From: Nelumbo lutea
Lineage: Eukaryota; Streptophyta; Magnoliopsida; Proteales; Nelumbonaceae
Assembly: GCA_022828595.1 (NCBI GenBank)
Contig: JAKGHH010000001.1
Coordinates: 209,064,348 to 209,128,347 of the forward strand
Reading direction: 5' to 3'
DNA length: 64,000 bases
Below the pieces are notes generated by a model. That model ran no database searches, was not told the origin of the DNA, and saw nothing but the letters and a program-made list of their open reading frames with translations. Of this stretch, positions 24,072-35,189 are shown one piece after another (position 1 is the first letter of the stretch; every line of letters begins with the position of its first letter). Position numbers and translations under genes: made by a program.

Positions 24072-27000
24072 CACTGGAAAAGGAACTGTCTTGCCTACTT
24101 GGAATCCAAGAAAGGTAATTTTGAATATTGTGTTATAGAAACCAATTTATTGGTAGCTTCTGCGTCCTGGTGTATTGACTCTGGGGCTTCAACTCATGCG
24201 TGTAACTCACTGCAGGGGTTCAAGGTAAACAGAACGCTGAGTGAGGGAGAAATTACACTCTACTTGGGGACTTCTGCAAGTGTTGCAGCCGCAGCCATAG
24301 GAACCGTGGAATTAATTTTAGAGAATGAACAATTGTACTCAAAGATTGCCTTTATGTATAAAATTTAAGAAGAAATTTAATTTATGTCTCAAAACTGTGT
24401 GCGGATGGTTATTCTGTCGTTTTTAGAAACTAACATAACCGAGGGAACTAGAGAACGATCTCTATGTTCTACATCATTCTTTAGAAACTAACATAACCGA
24501 AACTACGTCGGCTGAAATCCTCAAGAAAAGAGTCTGTGATACAATTAACCCCACGTGCTTGTGGCATTACTGACTTGGCCATATCAGTGTTGACCGAATC
24601 ACAAGTCTAGTAAAAGATGTTCATTTGGATTTTCTAACTGTAGAAGATCTTTCCACTTGTAAGCCTTGCCTGCAAGGTAAGATGACGAAACGACCATTTA
24701 ACGGTAAACCTGAAAAATGTACAAGCACACTTGACCTTATACATAGTGATGTATGTGGTCTGCTGAGTGTTAGGACACACAATCAACACATGTATTTCAT
24801 CACCTTTACCAATGATTTCCCACGATATGATTACTTGTACTAATGAAACACAAATCTGAATCCTTTGAAAAGTTCAAAGATTTCAAACAAGAGGTCGAGA
24901 AACAGTTAGGGAGAGAAATTAAAGCCCTCCGATCAGATCGAGGTGGTTAGTATCTCTTTGACGAATTCAGGGACTACTTAAAGGATAATGGGATAATATC
25001 ACAGTTGGCTCCTCCAGTTACACCACAACTTAACTGTGCTTTAGAGAGGAGGAATAGAACCTTATTGGATATGGTCCGGTCACTTTTCATACATTCAAAG
25101 TTACCCACATCCTTTTGGGGTTACGCATTAGAGACTGCGATTTACGTGCTAAATAGGGTTCCAACCAAATCAATTCCGAACACTCCATATGAACTTTGGA
25201 CCGGAAAGAAACCAAATGTCAGACATTTGAAGATCTAGGGTTGTCCTGCACACGTTAAAAAAATGAGTGCAGACAAGTTGGAATCCAAAACTAGTTGTTA
25301 CCTATTTGTAGGCTACTCGAAAGGCTTTGTGGGTTACCTATTCTATGACCCAAGTGAGTAGAATGTGTTCTACAGCCGGAATGCATAATTCTTAGAAACC
25401 GATTACATCCTAGACACCCATCGTCAGGAAGTAGTTTTTGATGAAGAGAGCTCAGGAGCAGTGGGAGATGTCCCACAAGTTCCAAATAGTGACCAACCTA
25501 GAAGATCCACTTGGATATCTAGGCCACCAGGCCGTTATGGTTATGACCAAGATAGTTACCTGGTGGAAACCTTGACTAGTGAAGAGGATCCCGTGACTTA
25601 CGATGAAGCAATGTTGGACATAGATTCCCAGAAGTGGGTGAAGGCCATGAGAGCTGAGATGGACTCAATGGAGACCAATGGAGTCTGGATTCTAGTAGAT
25701 TCGCCCTCCGGGGTAAAAGCAATTGGTTACAAATTGATCTATAAGAGGAAGAAGGGCCTCGATGGTAGGGTTGAGACCTACAAAGCTCGTCTGGTGGCGA
25801 AAGGGTACACTCAGAAAAAGGGCATCGATTATGAGGAACATTTTCGCCTGTGGCCATGCTTAAATCCATTAGGATCTTGTTACCTGTAGTAGCATACCAT
25901 GATTACGATATTTGACAAATGGATGTCAAAACTGTATTCCTAAATGGGGATTTTACTGAAGATATCTATATGCAGCAGCCACAAGGCTTCATTGCTGCTG
26001 GTCAGGAACACATTGTATGTAAACTTAACAGATCCATTTATGGACTTAAGCAAGCTTTTAGAAGTTTGAACATCCGTTTTGACTCTGTTATCAAATCGTT
26101 TGAGTTCAAGCAGAATCCTGATGAGCCCTATGTTTACAGGAAATCCAGTGAGGATAAGGTTAGTTTCTTGGTTCTGTATATAGATGACATTCTACTCATT
26201 GGGAATGATGTAGGAATGTTAACTTACGGTGAAAGTATGGCTTTTACAGCAATTCTCCATGAAAGATCTTGGAGAAGCCTCCTATATACTGGGTCTTTGA
26301 CTCTATAGAGATAGATCGAAGCAGATAATAGGATTATCCCAATCTGTTTACATTGACAAAATAGTCAAAAGATACAGCATGGAGAACTCTAAGAAAGGAA
26401 ATGTTCCTTTCAGGCACGAAGTCACTCTCTCCAAGAAGATGTCTCCCAAGACTTCTGAGGAGATTGAGGGCATGAAAGACATTCCCTATGCCTCTACCAT
26501 AGGGAGCATCATGTATGCCATGCTGTGCACTCGCCCTGACATTGTTTAGGCAGTGAGTGTGGTAAACATATTTCAAACCAACCCAGGGCAGGAGCACTGG
26601 ACCGCTGTGAAAAATATACTCAAATACCTACGAAGGACAAAAGAATTTTGTCTGGTATTCAATGGTAGTTCATTATAGATCCAAGGGTATACTGATGCCA
26701 ATTTCCAGTCGAATCCAGATGATAGAAAGTCTACATCTGGATATGTTTTCACGATAGGATCATGTATTGTTTGCTGGAAAAGCAGCAAACAGGGGTCCAC
26801 TGTAGACTCCACAACCGAAGCCGAATACATTGCCGCAAGCGAGACTGCCAAAGAAGCCGTGTGGATGAATAAGTTCGTTCACAAGTTGGGAGTAGTTCCA
26901 TCCAACACATCACAACACATCACCCATCTCGTTGTTGTGTGACAACAATGGAGCAATTGCTTAGGCTAAGGAGAAATGAGCCCACTCGAAATCAAAGCAC

Positions 27001-27175
27001 ATTGAGAGGAAGTACCACGTACTGCAAGAGATTGTTGGTAGAGGGGACGTCCTGATTCAAAAGGTAGCGTTAGCGAAAAATGTAGCAGACCCATTGACGA
27101 AGCCACTATCACAGAAAGTGTTTAAGAAACACGTGGAAAGCATGGACTTCGGCTTATACCAGATTGGACCTTAGT
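24072..27175 (+). pseudogene. Copia pol polyprotein relic (protease-integrase-RT-RNase H)
   Basis: The coding sequence starts with HWKRNC, the second half of the gag CCHC knuckle. Then come WCIDSGASTHAC (aspartic protease active site, about 24169), the integrase HHCC zinc finger (LWHY..LGHI at ~24555 and CKPC at ~24660) and the start of the integrase core at LIHSDVCG (~24735). The RT follows: VKTVFLNGDFTEDIYM (~25925) and YIDDILLIGND (~26180). RNase H/tail motifs close it: GYTDANF (~26685), STTEAEYIAA (~26807) and the terminal MDFGLYQ (~27143). Many in-frame stops and frame changes are present; one, between HY and LGHI, is TGA where CGA would fit, consistent with decay of methylated CpG. It cannot encode a working polyprotein. 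Confidence 0.9.
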
Positions 27176-27187
27176 GCAAATGGGAGC

Positions 27188-29132
27188 TGTTAGACAGTCT
27201 TTGTATGCCCTTAGCTTCAATCAGAATGATGTATTTTTTATGTTTATTGTAAATGAATAAAGTGCATATTTGATTCATGTTCTTGTGGTTTGTTTCTGTG
27301 TTATACCCTTAAACTAGACACTTGATGAGACTCGTGTTAGTTTAGAATGTTCACAGCCGGTGGGTCGGTCTGGGGAGACCTATCCTGATAAGGCTGACAC
27401 TGATGTTCCACCAAGTCGGTTGGGGTGGCCTGTCTCAACCGCCAGGGTGAGACACAAGGCACATGCAGTGTAGGATTAATTGAATCTTTGAACCGGACCA
27501 TATTTACAGTATTGCCCTGGACCTTGGAGATTAATGGGCAAAACTAGAAAGTTACACCTGACCCCTAGGCTTGATTATGATACTGCACTAAGTGTCGGAT
27601 TGGACTGTCTTTGATGTACCAATTATTGAGATCCTTAGCAGGGATCAAAACCTGGGTTTGTTGGGACAGTCTGAGAACTCATCTGAGTGGGTGATCATAG
27701 GGAAATGATCAACCCCTTTGTCGGACAAAGGTAATGATTGGGGATGCACTCTCTCTGATGGAAACCAAGACTGGCGGCAGCCGATTTCAATCGTTGAGAT
27801 TTGTTTTGCAAAATATATTTTATATGAGATATAAAAGTATATATATTACGGTTTCTAAAATGTTTGCAAAAGGTTTTAATTCCCATGATCCATATAAGCA
27901 GAGAGTGCAACATTGTTCCTTGCAGCCGAGGGAGAGATCCTCCTTTGTCGAGTAGTGTTTGATCATTATGAGTTGAGAGGTTAAGTGTAAGGCCATTAAG
28001 GGTAATGCCTGATGGGCTAATCTTGCATCTGCCTACACTCCCTGGGTTTTATAAGGTGGTTTGGCCCAAGGACCACTTAATGTAAGTGTTGTGCCTAATA
28101 GAAGCCCATGTGATGGGTTTCAGGGGGTGCACTGTCCACAACAATCTATTCGGCCAGGCCTTGTAACAAAGGCTGGGCCGAACCCATGTGACTGATGTGT
28201 AGATCAATGCTTAGGTCCCACGCCATACAAAGAAGCCCAACTGGGTAGCAGTTTGGAAGCAGTTTTGAGCACATACACTTATTGGGCCTGATGCCCATTT
28301 CGAATTGGCCTGTTTTAATTAATTAAATAGAAGGGCGCGGATCCAGGATTAAATCAGCTGATAGGATAGAGTCCCACTCTATCCACTCAGAGAGACCAGA
28401 TCTGAATTCAGATCTAGAAACCTCCTGATAAGATCAGGAAAAGGCTGATCTAATCTGCAAATAAGATAAGGGTCTTATCCTTATCACTTAAGGAGAGTCC
28501 AAATTCAGATAATGATCTGAATTAGGAAACTCCTGATAGGATCAGGAGCTGATCTCTTTAAGTTTGTAAAGCAAGAGGGGGCGAACAATCTAGATCATCC
28601 CAGAAGTTCCAGAGATACTAGATCTTGAATTACAGAGAGAGAAGAATACACAGTATGACTGCACCTTCTCCCTATGATCCATTCCTGCTGCCGCCATACT
28701 GCCAGTTCGTTCTCCAACATTGTGGGAGTGGTCTAGATTGGATCTTGATATCAGTCTTTGTTGAAAGGCTGATAGGAAGTTGTGCTCACTTTCTCCATTG
28801 GATTCTTGCTGAAGAATTCGGTTCGTGGGACGAACCCTGCTGATTCTGCTCCTCCATTCACTATGTCATCTTTAGTGGGAGCAGTTTTTGGTGATCTTCT
28901 TTGGGCGTGAACACTTCATTGAGAGATACTATTTCTCTGTATCAAGTATATCCATCTCTCACTGTTTCGTTTAAAATCTGGTTTGGTTTATGGTTCAGAA
29001 TTAATCCTTGAAAATCTTATTTTTCTAAAATAGGGAATACGATTCCCAATTGAAGGGAGAGAGATTTTTGAAATTCACCCACCCTGTTCCGCAACTTTTG
29101 GGCGTCCATGTGATGGATCTCGCATCCCTTCA
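27188..29132 (+). repeat. 3' LTR of the copia element (about 1.95 kb)
   Basis: It starts TGTTAGACAG directly after the purine tract and ends CTTCA at 29132, where MITE sequence resumes. There is no second LTR in the window to compare. Open frames inside it are non-coding LTR sequence. Confidence 0.75.
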
Positions 29133-29358
29133 GTCAATGGTTTTGTGGATCGGTTCTTGGTTTTTCTAGTCCGGTCCGGTTTTGAAAACCATGACCTTTG
29201 GTAGCTCGTTTAGTCGTATTAAACTGCAAGCAACTCCATTCTTTTTCAATCCAATTAGTGGCTTTTACATAATAGCCAAAAGCAAGTATCGTAGAGTGTC
29301 TAGCTGGGAAAGAGTGAATGCTCTCCCATGGGCTTCATTAAAGTCAAGATATGTTTTA

Positions 29359-29654
29359 GGCCAAGTTTGTGAGTGCTTATTTGAAAAATAAGTGCTAATT
29401 CAATTAACACTTAAGAGCATTTGGTGAAAAAAATACACTTATTTTAAACAGAGATAGTATAGGTATTTTTAAAATGATGTGGTAGGCCAATATAGGCCAT
29501 AAAGGAAATAAACATTTAAAAATAACCCCAAAATTTGGAGCTTTCAAATAAGTGCTTATTCACAAATACAAATAAGTGCTTATCAGTGTGGTCATGATCA
29601 AAATAAGTGCTTATTTGAATAATCACTTATTTTTAAGCACTCCCAAACTTAGCC
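29359..29654. mobile_element. Tourist-like (PIF/Harbinger) MITE
   Basis: A 296-bp element with termini GGCCAAGTTTGTGAGTGCTT and, inverted, GGCTAAGTTTGGGAGTGCTT, flanked by the 3-bp duplication TTA. TTA targets and GGNC..GTTTG ends are the signature of Tourist MITEs. The interior is repeats of AATAAGTGCTTATTT. Confidence 0.85.
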
Positions 29655-30072
29655 TTAAAAGGTTAATAGCAGCAACGAGACATTTGGGTGCCAAAGAGAA
29701 CTCTGGTTCCTCTCCTCAATTCGTGCACCACCTCGGATTGAGCAACATCAGATAGAAATAAAATATTTAAACCTATTTTGAAAAGAATGGTCAACAAGCC
29801 CAACAACAGATCAAAAAGTTTAAAACATTTATTAAAAACAAAAGAAGGCATTACAGAGTAGACTGATCACCAATAACATAATAGAATGTAAACCACAAAA
29901 GAACCTCAAATATGAAAAAATGGTTAGAAAAAATAAGAAAAAAAAGGAAAAAGAAACCAAGAGTTGAGAAACGAAATGGTGCGTCAAGCAATGAAACTTT
30001 TCTAATGAAATTAATAAGTTGTTCATGAATCATTTTGAAAAATAATGGATGGGGATCCGTCCTCCCATATTC
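29655..30072. other. Intergenic sequence
   Basis: No gene or element recognised in this short stretch. Confidence 0.4.
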
Positions 30073-30325
30073 CGTTAGAATTAGAATAAGTATAGCTAGC
30101 TTGGCTTACGCCCACGTGGCAGTTAGTTACAAACCACTTGTACCACTTGGGCCAATTTGTTGCAACTTGTAAGTTGGTTACCCATCGACCAAAATGTATT
30201 TATACCTCATTTCCTTATCAATTAATGCAAGAAAATATGTGCGTTCAGCCTCCCTGTCTTTGCAATGAACTTACGACATTTGCGATAAGGCTACGAACCC
30301 TGCCTTTGTTTTCTTTGCTTTTACA
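30073..30325 (+). repeat. Copia 5' LTR
   Basis: It ends ACA just before a primer-binding site and contains a TATA-like GTATTTATACC (30197-30207). The 5' end is set at CGTTAGAATTAG, taken as a mutated TGTTAG start, so it is approximate. Confidence 0.6.
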
Positions 30326-30337
30326 TGGTATCAAAGC
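30326..30337 (+). other. Primer-binding site for tRNA-Met
   Basis: TGGTATCAAAGC follows the LTR end directly; one base differs from the consensus TGGTATCAGAGC. Confidence 0.75.
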
Positions 30338-30489
30338 CTGTAATCTCTTCCGCTGCTACTACCTTTTGCAGCTTAAACAACCTGTAATTCCCTCCTGGTT
30401 CATCCCCTTTGTTCTCACCATTATCAAAACCCGTCGTTGCTTCTAGTCGTGACGGCCATGGAATCTGATCCAAGCTCTCCTTACTACCT

Positions 30490-31470
30490 TTATTGACTCG
30501 GCTTCTAAGATCTGGAAAGAGTTAAAAGAGAGATTTGCGTAGAGCAACATCCCACGGATCCATCAGTTGAAACGGGACTTGGCAATGCTACAGCAAGGAG
30601 ACCTAACTGTAGCTGATTATTTCACCGGACTCAAAGGGTTATGGGATGAACTCGGAAGCCTCACCGATCTGCCTCAGTGCACCTGCGGAGCTTTGAAACA
30701 ATCCATTGTAGACTGTGAGAAAGAAAAACTCCAATTCTTGATGGGTTTGAATGAATCTTTCAACATCATCTGATCAAACATTCTAGGATCGGATCCATTG
30801 TCGAGTTTGAGCAAAGCATATTCTCTTGTGACCCAAGAAGAACAACACCAGATGTCTATCTCCCTTCAAAGACCGCTCAACCATGAAGCGGTTGCATTGA
30901 ACAATGTATCAAGATCCAACCCTCGAGAATCCGAGAATCTCAATCATTCTAAGTACATTTGCGATCATTGCAAGAAAGTTGGGCACACAAGGGAACGATG
31001 CTACAAGCTTGTGGGTTACCCTGTCGGATGGGAGAAAGGCAAATCAAATCGTTCTACAAAGTCTGTCAAGACCCCCCAACTGAGTTCATGTGCCAATGTA
31101 GACACCAATGATGATGAATCACCTATTACTGGGCTGAGCATCTAACAATTTAACCAACTGATGGGCCTGTTGAATAGAGAGAACCATGAATCAGCTACAC
31201 ATGTAAACCTTTCTAGTAAGCACTCCAATATTTCCATTGGATGGATCCTAGATAGTTGTGCTTCTGACCATATGGCTTCTACTGCCTCATTATCTAATTG
31301 CACTCAACCACAATCTTCTAAACCAATCTTCCAAATGGGATTGTTACAACTACGTCTCATTACAGAACTATGAAACATGGAGCGAAACTGGTCATCAATC
31401 ATGTTTTACATGTCCCAAAATTCCATTGCAATTTATTCTCTATTAACAAACTTACAAAGGAGGTGCAATG
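30490..31470 (+). pseudogene. Copia gag and protease fragment
   Basis: The frame reads FIDSASKIWKELKERF, then QGDLTVADYFTGLKGLWDEL, the UBN2-type copia gag domain (about 30490-30770). A CCHC zinc knuckle follows, CDHCKKVGHTRERC (about 30959-31000). After a stop comes the protease region WILDSCASDHM (about 31240-31275), where the usual DSGA is DSCA. The frame then shifts into VINHVLHVPKFHCNLFSI, the standard copia segment before integrase. Homology stops near 31480, so integrase, RT and the 3' LTR are missing. Confidence 0.85.
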
Positions 31471-31499
31471 TGTTGTTCTATTCTTTCTTTCATTCTATG

Positions 31500-32055
31500 T
31501 ATTCTAGGACCTTAGCCTCGAGGAGGTTTGAGGCACAAGCCTAAAAGTATAAATTTATATTTTTTATTTGTACGTATATAAATACAACGTTTGCACATAT
31601 GTATATATATGCCAATTTATTTCATTTTATAGCCAATTTATGTATTTTCACTTTTATTACATACATATTATTTTTAATATGAACCTTATGTTTTTTTTTT
31701 ATTTAACTATGTCTACCTAAATTAGGTAATATATACATACATACTAAAATTATTTCTAATACTTTATGCTTCAAGGGTAAAATTTATTTTAATTTATAGC
31801 ATTTTTTATATTTATATTCATTTTTGTCTTAAAATTAATCATATTTTTATGGTAATAATTTACCTAAATAAAATTATCCATATATTTAATTAATCATATA
31901 TATATATATATATATGATTAATTTCCTTATATATTTTTCTTTCATAGTTAATTTATATATTTATTTTTTATTAAATTATGTTCTTTTTAATAATTTTATT
32001 TATAATTATAACAATTTTTACTAAATAAAAGTATCTTTACTTAATTTATATATGG
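31500..32055. other. AT-rich sequence
   Basis: Simple AT-rich DNA with a short (TA)n tract near 31899-31916. No gene. Confidence 0.5.
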
Positions 32056-33690
32056 ACAAATTTCTTAAGCTACCCCTACTTTTTAGCTAATTGACGAACT
32101 CTTTAACTATTGTATTGCATGCTACTGTTTTTGACAATTTTCATCGCTATTAAATTTTAATTGAAATAGTAAAATGGTAATTTTACCCTTAGATGGCAAA
32201 GTAGGGTGAACGCAAGCTGAACTCAGGGTGGACTCGATATACCGCTCTGGTGATGATAAAATAACAACATGAAGAATTTCTACGTCACCGATCAAGAACC
32301 ACCTCACTCCAGAATTCCACCCATCTGGGTGTCCTCCCCCCGCTACCATCGGAATCTAAGCTTCTCCTTGAAAATAGAAGACGAACCATACCCTCTTTAC
32401 TACTCACCAAGCATGGATTTTCGTATCACGGGAGCTCGCTGAAAAACCAGCCCAATATGAAGCATAGTCACGGGTAGCGTTGAATTCTCCACCCCCTTCT
32501 CCTCTATGTTTTAGGAACAACCAAAATTGCCACTGCCACTGAAACTTCCAGCGGTGACAATGATTTTCTTCTTCCTTTACCCCTTTCTCCTCTGTTCATT
32601 TTTTGAATTGACCAAAATCGCCACCGTCGCCGCCGCTGCCTCCGCCCCTTCTCCTCTCTCTGCTTTGGATCAACCAAAATTGTTGTTGTCACTACAACTT
32701 CTAGCAATGGCGATTATCTTCTTCTTCCTCCACCCCCCTTCACCTCTAATTTTGGAACGACCAAAATCACTGCCACCACTACAACTTCCAACAACAGTGA
32801 TGATCTTCTTCTTCCTCCGCTTCCCTTCTCCTCTTCGTTCCCCCTCTCTGCCTCCCCTACAAGTAGAACAATTGAAAGTGTTAGTGGTGGCACTAACAAA
32901 TCAACTTCTCATTGCATCGGAATACTGACTCATGTTCAACGAAATCAGAGAGATCCACTCCACAACAAAAGATGTGATTCTCGTCTTGGGTTTCTAGCCA
33001 AGCAAGTATTGCAGGGGATGTAGCAGTGGTTGAAGAGCGGGATCAAAAGGGGTGCCCTCTTTAGAGCATTTTGAGCAATACGTAGTGCCTTTTTCTGCCT
33101 CGTTGAAGCAAGTGGTGAAGCAAGACGACCTCGACGGTTACAGCAGTTCCTCTGTGGCACTGGGGAAGAGAACGATATGGAGGGGGAAGAGGCAGAGTTC
33201 GATGAGGCGGAAGCCCATCTCATGCACCCAAACCCACAGGTTAGACGACTTCTCCTCTGCTCCCTTAGCGGTGGTGCCACCAACTCCCCCAAACCTATGC
33301 CACCAGCTTCGGCCTCAAGATCACTAGCTTCAAAGTTCAATAATGGTGTGACCAGCTTTGGGGTCCAAAGAGTGTCTTGGCCTAAGCATATCCTTAGGCA
33401 AACCTAAAAGCCCCACTCCCTGTAATCACTGACATCACTCCGATACCAGACAAAATAGGAATTTGGATTTTACAGAGATCGTGCGTAAGAATTTGATCAG
33501 ATTCAGATGACAAGAGCCAACACCCCCTACGTTTCAAACGACCAGTACCGGCGTCGGGGTGAAGAAAAGGGTATTACTATCATTTTTGAATGGTTTGGCA
33601 TGTAAGAGATTTTGATGGATTGTGATGGAACCCTAACGGTAGCGGAGTAATTAGTCAATTGTCAGAAATAATAGGGGTAGTACAAGATAA
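32056..33690. mobile_element. Candidate decayed MULE-like element with GC-richer interior
   Basis: The left end (AAATTTCTTAAGCTACCCCT, with AGCTAATTGAC) resembles the reverse complement of the right end (CTACCCCTATTATTTCTGAC then AATTGAC) and also the sequence at 49380-49457. The interior is richer in G and C and has open frames on both strands, the look of captured host DNA, but no family was recognised. Target duplications were not found. Confidence 0.35.
32512..32900. repeat. Degenerate minisatellite
   Basis: The module ACCAAAATYGCC, ACAACTTCC and ATYTTCTTCTTCCTC recurs four times, starting near 32514, 32608, 32667 and 32757, with unequal spacing. The open frames across it are a by-product of the repeat. 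Confidence 0.55.
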
Positions 33691-33917
33691 TAATTAAACA
33701 ATATAAGTAGAATTAATCAATTAAATAAATAGTAGGGATACATTTGATTATAAATGATGAATAATTAACACTAGTAAAGGGGGGGTGGGGGGGTTATGTT
33801 GGAGCGGGGGCAAGCAAGCCAAAGCCAAGCAAAATCCCCCTTACACAAAGATGTTAGGGGAGTTGGGAGCCCAACCCAAAGCAAAAATTGTTTATATGAG
33901 GGTATTTTTGTTCATTG
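33691..33917. other. Short spacer
   Basis: Contains a G-rich run (33779-33793, mostly G). No gene. Confidence 0.4.
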
Positions 33918-34678
33918 CAATATTTTTGAACCGTCATTGGCCCGGATGATTAGACCGTCTAGATCAGAAATCATCCAAGCAATCAATTTCGTTTTATCCC
34001 AAACTCGATCCCTGGTAAAAAACCATTGAATTAATCAATGAACCATTGATCCAGACGGTTTGACTACAAAACTGTTCGACTCGAAGAACGGTTCATGGTT
34101 TATTACTTCTGACAAGTTATAACTAGAGTGAAAATGGAGAAGATCTCTCAAATTCGTGATCTACTAGAGAGAGAGAGAGAGAGAGATCAATTAAGAGATG
34201 TGTGAGACAGTGAGAGAGATCTGAGAGATCTCATGTTCAGAGATTTATGAGAGCAATGTAGACAATAGATTTGCGAGAGAAAGTGAGATCTGGGACTGAG
34301 AGAAATCTCATATCTACTTTCATCACCAATTTGCCACCATCGCCGCCATTGTTGTTCGCTGTCGCTGTCGTCGTCGCCGCTGCAGCTTGCAAGTGGCCTT
34401 CTCCTCTTCCTTCATTCCTTCTTTTTTCTTCTTCTTCTTCTTTTTCTTTTATATTCTGTCAACCGCCGATAGCTTCTCAAATCTCTCTCATTCTCAAACG
34501 GTCAAACCTTATTTCTCTTATATTTATATGCATCTTATCCTAATATTTCAATCTAATAGGTACGATGACATATCACATGTTAAAATATTTAAAACCATTT
34601 GACGCAGACTATTGAACCGCTGACCCAAAAACCAGTTGCCAAAACAATTTTGTTTTTTAATTGATTTTTAAAACCTTG
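33918..34678. mobile_element. MULE-type MITE, long form (copy B)
   Basis: The same element as copy A (16782-17611) in the opposite orientation: TATATTTATATGCATCTTAT then CCTAATATTTCAATCTAAT is shared with A in reverse. The termini are CAATATTTTTGAACC and TTTTTAAAACCTTG, flanked by GTTCATTG on both sides (33910-33917, 34679-34686). Confidence 0.8.
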
Positions 34679-34686
34679 GTTCATTG

Positions 34687-35189
34687 TAATTAGATTTGGT
34701 AAAAGGAAACCCTATTCTAACATGTACATTCAGGCCTCATTTGTTTTCCGGTAAAGAAGGGTGTATAAGTTGGTTCGATGGAAAAAAAGGAAACCCACTT
34801 GCCAATATAATGAAACCCATGGAAAATAATTTTTTCAGAGATTATTGATTGCATAAGTGATACTTGTGTGGATAAGTTACCCATCCGCTGAAAACTCAAT
34901 ACCAATCCCACCTTATGCTTTACTTGGTAACTCATCGCTCATCACCCAAACATAGTCTAAAGTGCTCGGGCAACATTTCCCTTGGGAGTCACTTACCCGG
35001 GGAACGCATTACCCATGTACTACAAAATGAACAAAACCATTAGTAAGAGAAAAACAAATGCATATTTTTTGTTTAAAAGAAGTATTATGAGAACTTTTTT
35101 AGTATAAATTGATTTATTTCATTTATAAACTAGCGAATGACCCCGTATCAAGTATAGGGAATTAGTAATGTTAAACTTATATTGTAGAA
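34687..35189. other. Intergenic sequence
   Basis: No gene recognised. Confidence 0.35.

Larger units (their letters stand above)
24072..29132 (+). mobile_element. 5'-truncated Ty1-copia retrotransposon with long 3' LTR
   Basis: The order protease, integrase, reverse transcriptase, RNase H is the copia order. It begins abruptly in the gag zinc knuckle and ends with a purine tract (AAATGGGAG, 27179-27186) and a ~1.9-kb LTR. The 5' LTR, primer site and most of gag are missing. The LTR length and protein type recall Angela/Tar-like lineages, which is a tentative lineage call. Confidence 0.85.
23897..29193. mobile_element. MULE-type MITE, short form (copy S2), split by a copia element
   Basis: The left half (23897 to about 24071) starts CATGGTTTTTAAAACTGACC. 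The right half (about 29133-29193) ends TCCGGTTTTGAAAACCAT. Put together they align with copy S1. The flanks ACATTTGG (23889-23896) and ACCTTTGG (29194-29201) look like a target duplication with one change. The copia relic 24072-29132 sits in the middle. Confidence 0.7.

Noticed and set aside
34271..34602. Two overlapping plus-strand open frames
   Set aside because: Same MITE family as 16782-17611 in the opposite orientation; low-complexity protein.
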